A DNA stretch of 64,000 nucleotides from Hydrogenimonas cancrithermarum (GCF_030296055.1 NZ_AP027370.1:310001-374000); one strand, 5' to 3'; positions 54,575 to 63,756 are shown, numbered from the stretch's first letter. Numbers and translations: made by a program. The notes: generated by a model from the letters alone, not told the origin.

Positions 54575-55246
54575 TCATTCTTTCAGTTTGTCCAACTCTC
54601 CGGTTTTGACTATCACGCCGTTATGATCGGCAATCGCATAGACGACACCTCGATTTTTCGCACTGTCCAAGGCATTCTCGGCGATCGTCAGCATCGTGTT
54701 AAGATAGATGTGGACACCATGCATCGTCACACCCCCACAATGTATATCGTAAGCAAGTGGTTTACCGTTGATTTGGCATGAAGAATCTTCGATGCATCTG
54801 CGAATGTGAGAGATGATATTGGGAAGATCCTTTTCGGCACAGTCGCTCAAGAGAATGAAAAAGCCGGAGCCACCGAAACGCCCGACTATATCGCTCTCCC
54901 TTACGCATGACGTGATACTTTTGTAAAGATGCTCCAAAACGGTATTTCCGATCGCAAAACTTTTTCGAACATTGATCTTCTCCAGAGCATCGATATCCAC
55001 GACAAGAAGGCTCATCGGCCATTTTCTTCTTCTGGCCTGCTTGATCTGAATATTCGACATCTTGACGAAAAAGGCATAATTGTAGGCACCGGTGACATCA
55101 TCTAGCCGCATACTCTCGTGCAGGGCTTTTTTTAGCTGCTCATTTTCTTCTCTATATGCTTTGAGCTGTTTGAACTGTTTGAGATAAAATAGTAAAAACG
55201 CGGAAATTGTCAATACAAGGAGAATGGTCGTTAAGGCTATTGACAC
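54575..55246 (-). CDS. Membrane-anchored degenerate GGDEF protein
   Basis: A 223-residue protein with one N-terminal membrane helix (about 4-24, LTTILLVLTISAFLLFYL), a short coiled coil and a GGDEF fold (DDVTGAYNYAFFVK, PMSLLVVDIDALEKIN, VGRFGGSGFFILLS). The signature reads GGSGF, lacking both the acidic residue and Glu needed for cyclase activity, so it is probably inactive, perhaps a receptor or GTP-binding regulator. It has no EAL domain. The gene converges with cspA and is divergent from nothing nearby; upstream is a 234-base gap to glmS. Confidence 0.8.
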   Translation of the reverse strand: MSIALTTILLVLTISAFLLFYLKQFKQLKAYREENEQLKKALHESMRLDDVTGAYNYAFFVKMSNIQIKQARRRKWPMSLLVVDIDALEKINVRKSFAIGNTVLEHLYKSITSCVRESDIVGRFGGSGFFILLSDCAEKDLPNIISHIRRCIEDSSCQINGKPLAYDIHCGGVTMHGVHIYLNTMLTIAENALDSAKNRGVVYAIADHNGVIVKTGELDKLKE

Positions 55247-55453
55247 CAGTTTTTTTTCCTCTCCTGGGCATAATCGATTCTGTTTCTGTTTAAAACATTA
55301 TACTTTCAAAAGCTATGGAATGCAATGGTTTTGAAGGCCAAAAAGAAGAAAAAGTCGCCGTGGAAAACAGAGAAAATTTTCTTCTGTTTTCCAAAGACGG
55401 ATCATGGATTTTATACAACATAAACCGGTTTATTTAGATATACGCACCACCGA

Positions 55454-55482
55454 AGGCGTTCCAATTCTTTTTTGGAACGCCT
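55454..55482 (-). terminator. Hairpin at the end of glmS
   Basis: AGGCGTTCCA and TGGAACGCCT form a perfect 10-bp stem around a 9-base A-rich loop (minus strand), overlapping the glmS stop codon. The tail after it (TTCGGTGG) lacks a T-run. The rest of the 234-base gap (55247-55480) is AT-rich and shows no gene. Confidence 0.45.
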
Positions 55483-57280
55483 ATTCGACCGTTACACTTT
55501 TGGCAAGGTTTCTCGGCATATCGACATCGTTGCCGAGACGTATAGATATCTCCATGGCAAGTAGCTGTTCGACGACCATCATCTCGAAAAATTCCAGCAT
55601 CGGATGTTTGTGCGGATGGGTCAGTATGAAGTCATCCGCCAATTCGAACATTTCAGGAGAAATGGAGAGAATCGTCGAATCGCGGGCACTCAGCTCCTCG
55701 ACATTGCTTTTTGTCTTTTCATAAAGCAGAGTTTTTGGCATCAGCGCGATTGTAAAGAGTTCGGCGTCGGCCAACGCGATGGGGCCATGTTTCATCTCAC
55801 CGGCAGGATAGCCCTCCGCATGCAGATAGCTGATCTCTTTGAGTTTGAGTGCACCTTCGAGTGCAAGAGGGAAGAAGATATCGCGTCCGATAAAAAAGAA
55901 TCCGTGCCCGTGAAGGTAGCGTTTGGAGAGGCGTTTGCACTTTTCATGCACATCCAAGGCTTTTTGAAGTACTTTGGGAACATAACTCATAAACCTGAGT
56001 TCCTCTTTGACGGTATGGTTGTCGAGTGTCGCACGTTTTTTCGCAAAAAATATGGAGAGCATCCAAAGTACCATCACCTGCGTTGCAAACGCTTTGGTAC
56101 TCGCGACCCCCTTTTCGATACCTGCCCGCGTCAGAATCGTCGCATCGGCCAAACGTACGATGGAGGAGTTGTCGACATTACAGATTGCAAGCGTCTTGAG
56201 CCCCGCTTTTTTTGCCATTTTGAGCGCTTCGAGGGTATCGGCCGTTTCACCACTTTGGCTTATGACGATAAACAGGGTATCGGAGGTCAGAAGCGGCTCT
56301 TTGTAACGAAACTCGCTTGCGATCTCGACATTGACGGGCATTTTGGCCTGACGTTCGAAAAGATAGCTCGATGTGAGAGCGGCATGGTAACTGGTACCAC
56401 AAGCACAGAGTTTGATGCGCGAAATACCTTCGAGAAACGTTTTTCCAAGTTCTTCGAAAACGATGTCGTCATCGAGGACCCTGCCGATCATCGTATCGCC
56501 CATCACCTGATACTGCTCGTAAATCTCTTTCTCCATAAAAAAGCGATAGCCCCCTTTTTGCGCCGTCAGTTTATCGCCGGAGAGGGAAACGAACTGTAAA
56601 GCATCGGGCTCGGAATGGATGAGGTCGGGGGTCGCATACCCAATCGTGCCATCTTCCATGTAGGCGACCTCTTCCGCTTCTCCGATAAGCGGTGCGTCCG
56701 AAGATGCGAAAAAGACCTCACCCTGACGGTTTCTGCCGATTATCATCGGAGAACCTTTACGGGCAAAAAATATCGTATCCGGAGCTTTTTGAGTGATCAG
56801 CAAAACGGCATAAGCACCATCGAGTTGATCGATCGTCGCTTTGAAAGCGGAAAAAAGATCGCTGTGACGCTCGATCTCCTTTTCGAAAAGATGAACGATC
56901 ACCTCCGTATCGGTCTGGCTCAAAAAGGTTACACCGTCGGCTTCTAGCATCGCTTTGATTTCCCGATAATTTTCGATGATACCGTTGTGAACGACATAGC
57001 TGTACTCGCCCATGTGAGGGTGTGCATTGAGTTCCGTCGGTTTGCCGTGTGTCGCCCAGCGTGTATGGCCTATCCCGACCCCCGGTCCTTCCGTCTCGAA
57101 ATTTTTCGTTTTTTCATCGAGGTTGCTCAATTTTCCGACAGCTTTAAACGACTGAATCTTTCCGTTTTGCATAACGGCGATACCCGCCGAATCGTACCCG
57201 CGGTATTCAAGTTCACGCAAACCTTCGATCAGCTGGCGCTTGATCTCTCTTTTACCGATATAACCGACAATTCCACACAT
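55481..57280 (-). CDS. glmS: Glucosamine-fructose-6-phosphate aminotransferase (isomerizing)
   Basis: GlmS makes glucosamine 6-phosphate from fructose 6-phosphate and glutamine, at the start of amino-sugar supply for murein and LPS. The 599-residue protein has Cys next to the start Met (MCGIVGYIGKREIK), the GHTRWATHG motif of the glutaminase, and two SIS domains (ACGTSYHAAL, SQSGETADTLEALK). The end is DVDMPRNLAKSVTVE, as in the family. No riboswitch-like leader is recognisable in the 11-base gap to mnmE. Confidence 0.97.
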   Translation of the reverse strand: MCGIVGYIGKREIKRQLIEGLRELEYRGYDSAGIAVMQNGKIQSFKAVGKLSNLDEKTKNFETEGPGVGIGHTRWATHGKPTELNAHPHMGEYSYVVHNGIIENYREIKAMLEADGVTFLSQTDTEVIVHLFEKEIERHSDLFSAFKATIDQLDGAYAVLLITQKAPDTIFFARKGSPMIIGRNRQGEVFFASSDAPLIGEAEEVAYMEDGTIGYATPDLIHSEPDALQFVSLSGDKLTAQKGGYRFFMEKEIYEQYQVMGDTMIGRVLDDDIVFEELGKTFLEGISRIKLCACGTSYHAALTSSYLFERQAKMPVNVEIASEFRYKEPLLTSDTLFIVISQSGETADTLEALKMAKKAGLKTLAICNVDNSSIVRLADATILTRAGIEKGVASTKAFATQVMVLWMLSIFFAKKRATLDNHTVKEELRFMSYVPKVLQKALDVHEKCKRLSKRYLHGHGFFFIGRDIFFPLALEGALKLKEISYLHAEGYPAGEMKHGPIALADAELFTIALMPKTLLYEKTKSNVEELSARDSTILSISPEMFELADDFILTHPHKHPMLEFFEMMVVEQLLAMEISIRLGNDVDMPRNLAKSVTVE

Positions 57281-57291
57281 AAACTATATCC

Positions 57292-58635
57292 TTATTTTCC
57301 CAAACAGAATTCGCCAAACATTTTATCCATAATATCATTAAAATCCACTGGTTTCGATATGGAGCTGATGGCGGAAATCGCTTCGGTGAGGTGGAAGGTG
57401 AAGATTTCAAGTTCCCCCGTAAGCAGCGGTGTTTTAGCCTCAGCAACCGCTTCTTTCGCACGTTTGACCGCTTCGATCTGACGTGAGGAGATCAGAAGAA
57501 GTTCGTCTCCCTGAGCCATCCGGGAGAGTCTTTTTTCGAGTGCAGAGACAATCTGTTCGCCTTTGTTCTCCCGGCTCAGGCGCAGAGGCTTGAAAGGTTC
57601 GATCTTTTCGGTATCAAGCATTTGTGGCAGATCGGTCTTGTTGAGTGCCACGATCATCTCCTTCTCATTCATGTACCGCTCGATCAGAAGCAGAATCTTC
57701 TCATCCTCCTCGTCCCAGGGCCGGCTCGCATCGAACATTGCAATGACGATGTCGCTCTGTTCAATCGCAGCGACAGAGCGTTCGATACCGATCTTTTCGA
57801 TGGCATCGGCCGATTCGCGAATCCCCGCCGTATCGACGATACGGACCAGATGGCTTCCTATGCGTATCTGTTCTTCGATCGTATCGCGTGTCGTACCCGC
57901 GATTTCGCTGACGATGGCGCGCTCATAGTTGAGCAACGCGTTGAGAAGAGAACTCTTGCCAACGTTCGGCTTGCCGATGATCGCCACTTTGAAACCTTCG
58001 ATCAAACCTCGTCTACGTTCACTCGAACTGACAATGCGTTCGATTTCACGCTCGATCTCTTCGAGTTGATGGGCCATATTTTCGAGCATGTCTTCGGGAA
58101 GATCCTCTTCGGCATAGTCGATCGTCACTTCGGCAAATGCGACGGCACGTAGCAGTTTTTCCCTCATGTCGTCCACAAATTTTTTAAGTTCCCCTTTCAT
58201 TTGACGCGCCAGGATTTTCGCAGCATCCTCGCTTTTCGCCTCGATCAGTTTGGCGATCGCTTCCGCTTCGGTGAGGTCGATGCGTCCGCCAAGAAAGGCA
58301 CGGCGTGTAAATTCACCCGGTTCCGCTAGCCTTGCGCCATAATCCAGGACCGTTTCCAGAATCTTTTCTGCCACAATCGTACCGCCATGACACTGAAATT
58401 CGACAATCTCTTCCGTCGTGAAACTGTTGGGGGCTTTGAACCAGATGAGAATCGCTTCGTCGATCAGTTCGTCGTTTGTGTCGTATAGAGTACACAGGTG
58501 GGCATGTCGGGGGATAAAAGAGGTTTTTTTCGTAATTTTTTCGGCAATGGCGAGTGCCTCATCGCCGCTGACGCGGACGATGGCGACCGATCCCACCCCG
58601 GTGGCGGTGGCAACGGCCGCTATGGTATCGCTCAT
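57292..58635 (-). CDS. mnmE: tRNA modification GTPase MnmE
   Basis: MnmE works with MnmG to modify the wobble uridine of several tRNAs. The 447-residue protein has the folate-binding N-domain (TIAAVATATGVGSVAIVRVSG), the GTPase motifs GKPNVGKSSLLNALL, DTAGIRES and NKTD, and the C-terminal CLGK (family C[IL]GK) box. It is the last gene of the rpmH-rnpA-yidD-yidC-jag operon and overlaps jag by four bases. Confidence 0.97.
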   Translation of the reverse strand: MSDTIAAVATATGVGSVAIVRVSGDEALAIAEKITKKTSFIPRHAHLCTLYDTNDELIDEAILIWFKAPNSFTTEEIVEFQCHGGTIVAEKILETVLDYGARLAEPGEFTRRAFLGGRIDLTEAEAIAKLIEAKSEDAAKILARQMKGELKKFVDDMREKLLRAVAFAEVTIDYAEEDLPEDMLENMAHQLEEIEREIERIVSSSERRRGLIEGFKVAIIGKPNVGKSSLLNALLNYERAIVSEIAGTTRDTIEEQIRIGSHLVRIVDTAGIRESADAIEKIGIERSVAAIEQSDIVIAMFDASRPWDEEDEKILLLIERYMNEKEMIVALNKTDLPQMLDTEKIEPFKPLRLSRENKGEQIVSALEKRLSRMAQGDELLLISSRQIEAVKRAKEAVAEAKTPLLTGELEIFTFHLTEAISAISSISKPVDFNDIMDKMFGEFCLGK

Positions 58636-59507
58636 CTGCGCTCCATAAACTCGTTGATAATGATATAGCGGCCGCCTTCACGGTTGGTGCGGACGGCGAC
58701 ATATTTGTCCGGAAAAAACTCCCGCAGCCGTTTCAACGCAATCTGCACGAGTATACCGTCGAGAACTTTGGTCTGTCCACGTCCCTCGTTTTCCACCCGC
58801 TCGACGATCGGCTGCAGATAATTCTCGATCATCACCTCCTGGTTTTTCAGGAACTCGGCGATCTCGAGACGCAATTTATAGCCGTATTTGCCGTGAATCC
58901 AATTGTAGAGAAGATAAGCAAGCGCTTTGTAACGGTACCCCTCCTTCCCGATCAACAATGCGGCATCGGCACCGTTGAACTCGATCAGAAGAGTCTCCTC
59001 GTCGTAAGCGCTGACACGAATCGGTTCGATATCGAAACAGGCGGATGCGAAGAGTCCGTTGATTTCGTGTTCGACTTCAACGGCCACCGTATGAATATCG
59101 GGGGATTCGGTATAGAAATTATCGAAAATCTCATCCTCTTTTTGAAGAGACCTTTCTTCGGGTTTGGACTCACCGGAGGAAGCGATCTGGCTTTCAGCAG
59201 GTTGTATCGTTTCTTCCATAACGGATTCCGAGGGCTCTTCCACTTTCGAAAGCGCTCCAACCTCTTCCCTGTTTTCCTCTGCTTCCACTTTCGAAAGCTC
59301 TGCCGAAGATTCGAGAATGTCAGATTTTTCCTGAACTTCTTTTGAGCATGCCGCGACGATGATCGCCGATTTGCGCCCAAATCCGAGAAAACCTTTCGAA
59401 GGATTCTGGACAATCTGGATATCCAGCTCCGTAATCGAGCAGGAGAATGCTTTGGCCGCTTCGGCATACGCCTCTTCAAGTGTCGGAGCTTCGAACTTTT
59501 TCATCAC
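58632..59507 (-). CDS. jag: Jag/KhpB RNA-binding protein
   Basis: A 291-residue RNA-binding protein with an N-terminal Jag domain (FEAPTLEEAYAEAAKAFSCSITELDIQIVQNPSKGFLGFG), an acidic Ser/Glu-rich linker (about 55-140), a KH-II domain (NGADAALLIGKEGYRYKALAYLLYNW) and a C-terminal R3H domain (about 230-291, RLREFFPDKYVAVRTNREGGRYIII). Homologs act with KhpA as global RNA chaperones. The two adjacent ATGs at 59507 and 59504 are equally possible; the first overlaps the yidC stop. Confidence 0.92.
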   Translation of the reverse strand: MMKKFEAPTLEEAYAEAAKAFSCSITELDIQIVQNPSKGFLGFGRKSAIIVAACSKEVQEKSDILESSAELSKVEAEENREEVGALSKVEEPSESVMEETIQPAESQIASSGESKPEERSLQKEDEIFDNFYTESPDIHTVAVEVEHEINGLFASACFDIEPIRVSAYDEETLLIEFNGADAALLIGKEGYRYKALAYLLYNWIHGKYGYKLRLEIAEFLKNQEVMIENYLQPIVERVENEGRGQTKVLDGILVQIALKRLREFFPDKYVAVRTNREGGRYIIINEFMERR

Positions 59508-61105
59508 TCCGCCTTTTTATGCTTTTCCAACATTCTGTTGATAAGTAGCTGTTGTGCGACGGAGAAGATGTTATTGGTGAGCCAGTAAAGTACCAGACCG
59601 GCAGGGAACGTGACAAAGAAGAAGGTAAAGATAACAGGAAGCCATTTAAATATCTTCTCCTGCATCGGATCGGTAAAGTTGTTCGGCGTAACACGCTGAT
59701 GCAACCACATCGATGCACCCATCAAAATAGGCAGTACATAATAAGGATCCATGACCGAAAGATCGTCGATCCACAAAATCCACGGCGCTCCCTTGAGTTC
59801 GATCGCATTCAGAAGAACGCGATAAATCGCGAAGAAAACAGGAATCTGCAAAATCATCGGCAGACATCCGCCAAGCGGATTCGCCTTGTGCTTCTTGTAA
59901 AGTTCCATCATATGGGCGTTCATTTTCTGCGGGTCGCCCTTGTACTTCTTCTGAATCTCTTTGATCTTGGGCGCCAGCTCTTTAAGGCGGTGCATCGAAA
60001 CCATCCCTTTGTAGGTCAGAGGATAGAGCAAGATACGGATGAGAACCGTCAGTGCGACAATCGTCCAGCCCCAGTTGGGAATAAAGCTGTGCAGCCACAT
60101 CAAAACTTTGAACATCGGTGCCGCGATAAAGGTGAACCAGCCAAACTCGATAATCTTGGTCAACTCCGGATGAATCGCCTGCAAAATCTTGAACTCTTTC
60201 GGCCCGATATAGCCGTGCATTGTAAACTGGTTTCCCTCTCCTTTGACGAAGAGGATCGGGTTCTCTTCGGCATCTTTGTTGATGACGACATCCATCCCTT
60301 TTTCGAAATCGTAAAAAGCGGTTGCATAGTAGCGGTCGAATGCGACGGCGATACGCGCTTTTCTGAACGATTCAGTCCCTTTGGCATCTCCGTCATCGAT
60401 GATCGTCAGCGTCCCGTCCGCCTCTTCCACCATAACACCGTGCACGGTATAGTTATCGATACGAAGGTCCGGACGTACGCCTGGGGAAATGAAGTAAGGT
60501 TTCGGTTCACTCATCTTGATTTCGACATCGTAATGGTGGTCCGGATAGATCGTAACCCGTTTTTCGACAATCAAACCGTCAAGATTTTGTCTGAAAAGTA
60601 TTACACCGGGGCCATCGGTACCGATATCGAGTTTCGATACCGACACACTGTAAGGCGTCTTGAAGGCGAGTTCGTTGAGTGCAGGATCACTGAATCGGAT
60701 CTCGAGCGGTTTGGGAATGCGCGGAGAGTTGAAAAGTTTAAGCTCTTCACCCTCTTCCGTTCTGTACTGCCTATCTTTGAGATACATTTGAGAAATACGT
60801 CCGAGCCCGTCGAACTCGATCCTAGCGTTCGATGTCTCGACTGTCGCGATGACATCCGCCAATGCCGTCTCCACTGGCTGTGTACGCTCTACGGGTTTGG
60901 TCGATACTTCACTTCCGGCAGCGGCCCCAGCGGGTTGGAGCTCACGCTGTTTCGCTCTATCCTGGACCGCAGTCTGGACTGTTATGTTTTTATCTGCTAT
61001 ATGCTGCGGTTTGGGCATGAAAAAGTAGTCATACCCGATAAAAACGAGCAGCGAGAGCACGGTTGCGATGACAACACGTGTCTGTGTATTCATATTCTCT
61101 ATCAC
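59504..61105 (-). CDS. yidC: Membrane protein insertase YidC
   Basis: YidC inserts and folds inner-membrane proteins, alone or with Sec. The 533-residue protein is of the Gram-negative type: an N-terminal helix (VVIATVLSLLVFIGYDYFF), a large periplasmic domain (about 30-325), and five C-terminal helices with the conserved Arg-containing loop (TVLIRILLYPLTYKGMVSMHRLKELAPKIKEIQKKY). Its start (ATG 61105; second ATG 61093) overlaps yidD. Confidence 0.96.
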   Translation of the reverse strand: MIENMNTQTRVVIATVLSLLVFIGYDYFFMPKPQHIADKNITVQTAVQDRAKQRELQPAGAAAGSEVSTKPVERTQPVETALADVIATVETSNARIEFDGLGRISQMYLKDRQYRTEEGEELKLFNSPRIPKPLEIRFSDPALNELAFKTPYSVSVSKLDIGTDGPGVILFRQNLDGLIVEKRVTIYPDHHYDVEIKMSEPKPYFISPGVRPDLRIDNYTVHGVMVEEADGTLTIIDDGDAKGTESFRKARIAVAFDRYYATAFYDFEKGMDVVINKDAEENPILFVKGEGNQFTMHGYIGPKEFKILQAIHPELTKIIEFGWFTFIAAPMFKVLMWLHSFIPNWGWTIVALTVLIRILLYPLTYKGMVSMHRLKELAPKIKEIQKKYKGDPQKMNAHMMELYKKHKANPLGGCLPMILQIPVFFAIYRVLLNAIELKGAPWILWIDDLSVMDPYYVLPILMGASMWLHQRVTPNNFTDPMQEKIFKWLPVIFTFFFVTFPAGLVLYWLTNNIFSVAQQLLINRMLEKHKKAE

Positions 61106-61440
61106 GATTGGCCTTTCGAAAAAATATTTTTAATCACTCTGCATCCATTGGACTCGGGCACATACCAAAACGTGATGTTCGGAAGTTTTTTACCCTTCTG
61201 GATGGCAGTAAAATGGTTACATGAGATTTTCGGATAGTCGATACCGCCGTCAAAAAGCTGGTTGCATCGGAGTATCCTGAGTGTGGAGGAAAAAAGTGCT
61301 TTGAAAATGTTTGGATTGGTTTGAATCTGCCATTTGGCATACTCGGAGCAGGTCGGGTAGTATCGGCAGCTTCCAAATCCCAAAAGTGTCAAATACTTCT
61401 GGTAAAACTTCAAAGATCCCGATAGTACCTCTCTGATCAT
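61102..61440 (-). CDS. yidD: Membrane protein insertion efficiency factor YidD
   Basis: A 112-residue amphipathic protein with the family core FYQKYLTLLGFGSCRYYPTCSEYAKWQI and LRILRCNQLFDGGIDYP. YidD helps insertion of membrane proteins, and its gene nearly always lies between rnpA and yidC as here. It overlaps both neighbours by four bases. Confidence 0.93.
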   Translation of the reverse strand: MIREVLSGSLKFYQKYLTLLGFGSCRYYPTCSEYAKWQIQTNPNIFKALFSSTLRILRCNQLFDGGIDYPKISCNHFTAIQKGKKLPNITFWYVPESNGCRVIKNIFSKGQS

Positions 61441-61772
61441 CTCATAGCCTCATTGCCAATATCCAATCGTTTGATCGCCCGTCTGAACGCTTTTTCAAGC
61501 TCGCTGAAAGGAACGTCGAGTATCGGTGGCTTCGCCACCAGGACATACTCGCCATCTTTCAGCATCGGGGCCATCCTCAAAAAAAGTGCCCGAAGCCGAC
61601 GTTTGGCCCGGGCCCGCTTGACGGCATTGCCGATCTTTTTACTGGCGACAAAGCCGACACTGCATCCCCTCTTAGGTACCGCAAAAAGCACAAACGCCTT
61701 GTCATGCCAGCGCTTGTTCGATTTGTAAACCCTGTTGAAGTCGGCGGTACGCTTGAGAGAATCGAAGTGAAT
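61437..61772 (-). CDS. rnpA: Ribonuclease P protein component, probable ATT start
   Basis: The protein subunit of RNase P, which trims tRNA 5' ends. The full family length (111 residues) is reached only if translation starts at ATT 61772, which overlaps the rpmH stop (TAATT). The reading then begins [22 protein letters not shown], aligning with RnpA of relatives. The first standard codon is GTG at 61691, inside the conserved region (VLFAVPKRG). The family signature KRARAKRRLRALFLRM is intact. Between ATT and GTG there is no ATG, GTG, TTG or CTG in frame, and a TAA lies 15 bases further upstream. Confidence 0.85.
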   Translation of the reverse strand: MHFDSLKRTADFNRVYKSNKRWHDKAFVLFAVPKRGCSVGFVASKKIGNAVKRARAKRRLRALFLRMAPMLKDGEYVLVAKPPILDVPFSELEKAFRRAIKRLDIGNEAMR

Positions 61773-61906
61773 TAAACCGCCAATCGCTTACGACCTTTGG
61801 CACGGCGTGCATTGATGATCTTGCGTCCGTTTTTGGTCTTCATGCGTGTTCGGAAACCGTGTGTACGCTTACGCGGAGTGTTATGTGGCTGATAGGTTCG
61901 TTTCAT
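61772..61906 (-). CDS. rpmH: 50S ribosomal protein L34
   Basis: A 44-residue L34: [20 protein letters not shown] at the start and AKGRKRLAV at the end, the family pattern throughout. It is the first gene of the operon. AGGACAG lies before the ATG at 61906. It was too short for routine frame lists but is certain. Confidence 0.97.
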   Translation of the reverse strand: MKRTYQPHNTPRKRTHGFRTRMKTKNGRKIINARRAKGRKRLAV

Positions 61907-62255
61907 CTATCTGTCCTTTACCTGTTTAGATTTAAGCCCGATATTTTAATTAAAATTCGCTTAATAGGAGATTAGGGGGTTCTTGTAACGAAGAACGTTT
62001 TTTGCACTTCAACAGGAGTCGATATGTAAACGGACTCGGTTGTCACCCTGCCTTTGAAAGAGATGGCCCAGTCTCGATGACATACCACCGTTCTATGCCC
62101 TGTCGGTTTTACACTTTTCTGTTTCTATACCATGATGAGCCTCTTCTCTCCTGCATCCGGTTACCAGGATCCAGCGACTACATTTTAACGGCCGGGGGAT
62201 GTTTTGGAACAATAGCATCGTATAATAGCATAGACGAATAGAAGGTAAAGGCTAT
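61907..62255. other. Divergent intergenic region between rpmH and the ECF sigma gene
   Basis: The 349 bases must hold the rpmH promoter (AT-rich at 61930-61970, no sharp boxes) and that of the sigma gene, where TATAAT occurs at 62221-62226 with a poor -35. A weak hairpin GTTCTT-N6-AAGAAC followed by GTTTTTT (61979-62003) points along the plus strand, but nothing upstream would use it. A 79-codon open frame from 62002 starts at TTG without a ribosome site and looks non-coding. Confidence 0.5.
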
Positions 62256-62810
62256 ATGGAAATCGTGGATTCACAAATTCTTGACCGGCTCATCGATGGC
62301 GACAAAAAGTGCTGGAACCGGTTTGTCGTAGAGTCGGCATCGCTGATCAGAGCCATGGTATACAAAACGATGTCTGCCTATACCACCGTGAATCCATCGG
62401 AGGTCGATGATGCCGTGCAAAACGTCTATTTCAGACTTTTGAAAGATGATTGCAGGTTGCTCAAAAGCTACGACAGAGAGAAGGCATCGCTTTCAACCTG
62501 GCTCGGGCTCATCAGCCGAAGCGTGACGATCGATCTGATTCGAAAAAGAAGAAACCATCTTTCGCTCGACGAAGATCTGGCATCACCGCAACAGCATGCA
62601 ATTCCCACCGATGGCACCATCGATTTGCCCAAAGGGTTGCTTTCCGAAAGACAGGAGCTGATACTGCGCATGCTCTTCGACAAAGAGATGGGGCCGGATG
62701 AAGTCGCGGATGTTTTAGGCGTAGAGATTCAAACCGTCCGTAGCGCGAAACACAAGGCAATCGAAAAACTGAGAAGATATTACGAGGCCACACATAAGGA
62801 AAAATCATGA
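62256..62810 (+). CDS. ECF-type RNA polymerase sigma factor
   Basis: A 184-residue sigma-70 family protein with only regions 2 and 4. Region 2 is at about 20-90 (PSEVDDAVQNVYFRLLKDD, SLSTWLGLISRSVTIDLIRKRR) and region 4 at about 125-175 (LPKGLLSERQELILRMLFDKEMGPDEVADVLGVEIQTVRSAKHKAIEKLR). It is followed by its likely anti-sigma factor with a four-base overlap. AAGGTAAAGG lies upstream of the ATG. Confidence 0.92.
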   Translation: MEIVDSQILDRLIDGDKKCWNRFVVESASLIRAMVYKTMSAYTTVNPSEVDDAVQNVYFRLLKDDCRLLKSYDREKASLSTWLGLISRSVTIDLIRKRRNHLSLDEDLASPQQHAIPTDGTIDLPKGLLSERQELILRMLFDKEMGPDEVADVLGVEIQTVRSAKHKAIEKLRRYYEATHKEKS

Positions 62811-63280
62811 ATGAAAAAGCTCTCTGGGAAGCATTCAAAAACGACAAAAACGCCGTTTTGCAACAATGCCCCGACATCAACGACCTGGCCGCCTATATCG
62901 ACAATCGGCTGAGCGACGATGAAAAGAAGAAGATGGAAGAGCACCTCAACAACTGTCCGAAGTGTCTGGAGAGTGTGCTTGCCATAAAGCAGTTGCAATA
63001 CGACATCCCCGCGCATCTGGAAGATATTTCCAAAGCACAGGCTCTTTTGGTTGCAAAATCTACCGCCAATGAACCTACAAAAAGGTTCCCCGCTTCATGG
63101 ATGGCCGCATCGGTGGTTTTCGTTCTGCTTTCGTTCGGCGGCTATGTCGCGGGAAAAGGCACCTATATGGCAACGGATGAGACACTGCAGGCTTTTTTGG
63201 AAAACGACTTGCAACCCATCGCTTCGGTTATGGGTGAAACTACGATACCTGACTTTTTCGAATTGGGAGAGATACAATGA
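62807..63280 (+). CDS. Zinc-finger anti-sigma factor, membrane-bound
   Basis: A 157-residue protein with a zf-HC2-type N-terminus (CPDINDLAAYIDNRLSDDEKKKMEEHLNNCPKCLESV, with the H-x3-C-x2-C pattern), a single membrane helix (about 100-118, WMAASVVFVLLSFGGYVAG) and a short periplasmic tail. It should hold the adjacent sigma factor until a periplasmic signal arrives. Overlaps on both sides show a translationally coupled operon. Confidence 0.88.
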   Translation: MNEKALWEAFKNDKNAVLQQCPDINDLAAYIDNRLSDDEKKKMEEHLNNCPKCLESVLAIKQLQYDIPAHLEDISKAQALLVAKSTANEPTKRFPASWMAASVVFVLLSFGGYVAGKGTYMATDETLQAFLENDLQPIASVMGETTIPDFFELGEIQ

Positions 63281-63756
63281 AAACGAAACTGCTTTTGATC
63301 CTTTTGGCGGCTTCACTGGGGTTCAATATTTTTTTCACCATCGGCTATTTCAGTGCCAAAAAGCATCTTGGCAAGGCAAAAACGTTTGAAGCGCGGGTTG
63401 CCCTGGCAGCCGAAAAACTCTCTCTCGATGAACGACAGAAAAATCAGCTCTTTTCGATCATTAAAACATCGCGCGAAAAAATACAGCAGCTGAAACGGGA
63501 TCAGAAAAAAACCGTACAGCTCTTCAAGTCGGAATTCGAAAAGTCGTCCCCCGATATCGAGAGACTCAAAAAGGCAATGCGTAAGATCGAGAACGAGCGA
63601 AAGCGGGTGCGAAGCGAAATCGCCGCACAATGGAAAACGTTCTTCGAATCACTCTCGGACAAACAGCGAAAGAGAGTCATGAACATGCTTGCCAGACATC
63701 CGGAACTCAGAAAAAGACTTCTGATACCCTCCATGGGAACAGACCGTGCGATTTGA
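63277..63756 (+). CDS. Spy/CpxP-like periplasmic protein (heavy-metal sensor type)
   Basis: A 159-residue protein with an N-terminal signal anchor (KTKLLLILLAASLGFNIFFTIGYFSA) and a long helical body (KLSLDERQKNQLFSIIKTSREKIQQLKRDQKK). The LTxxQ-like LSLDERQ pattern appears near the start and LSDKQRKRV near the end. Such proteins act as periplasmic chaperones or metal/stress sensors (compare CnrX, ZraP, Spy). It is third in the sigma operon and might signal to the anti-sigma factor. Confidence 0.75.
   Translation: MKTKLLLILLAASLGFNIFFTIGYFSAKKHLGKAKTFEARVALAAEKLSLDERQKNQLFSIIKTSREKIQQLKRDQKKTVQLFKSEFEKSSPDIERLKKAMRKIENERKRVRSEIAAQWKTFFESLSDKQRKRVMNMLARHPELRKRLLIPSMGTDRAI

Noticed and set aside
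59552-61237. 561-codon open frame on plus, opposite yidC
   Set aside because: Complementary to an intact yidC with all motifs; the antisense product is rich in His/Arg/Asp and resembles nothing.
61979-62003. Hairpin with T-run on the plus strand
   Set aside because: Only six A/T-rich base pairs, and no plus-strand transcript is expected to reach it.
62002-62241. 79-codon frame upstream of the ECF sigma gene
   Set aside because: TTG start without ribosome site, odd composition, and it covers the likely promoter.
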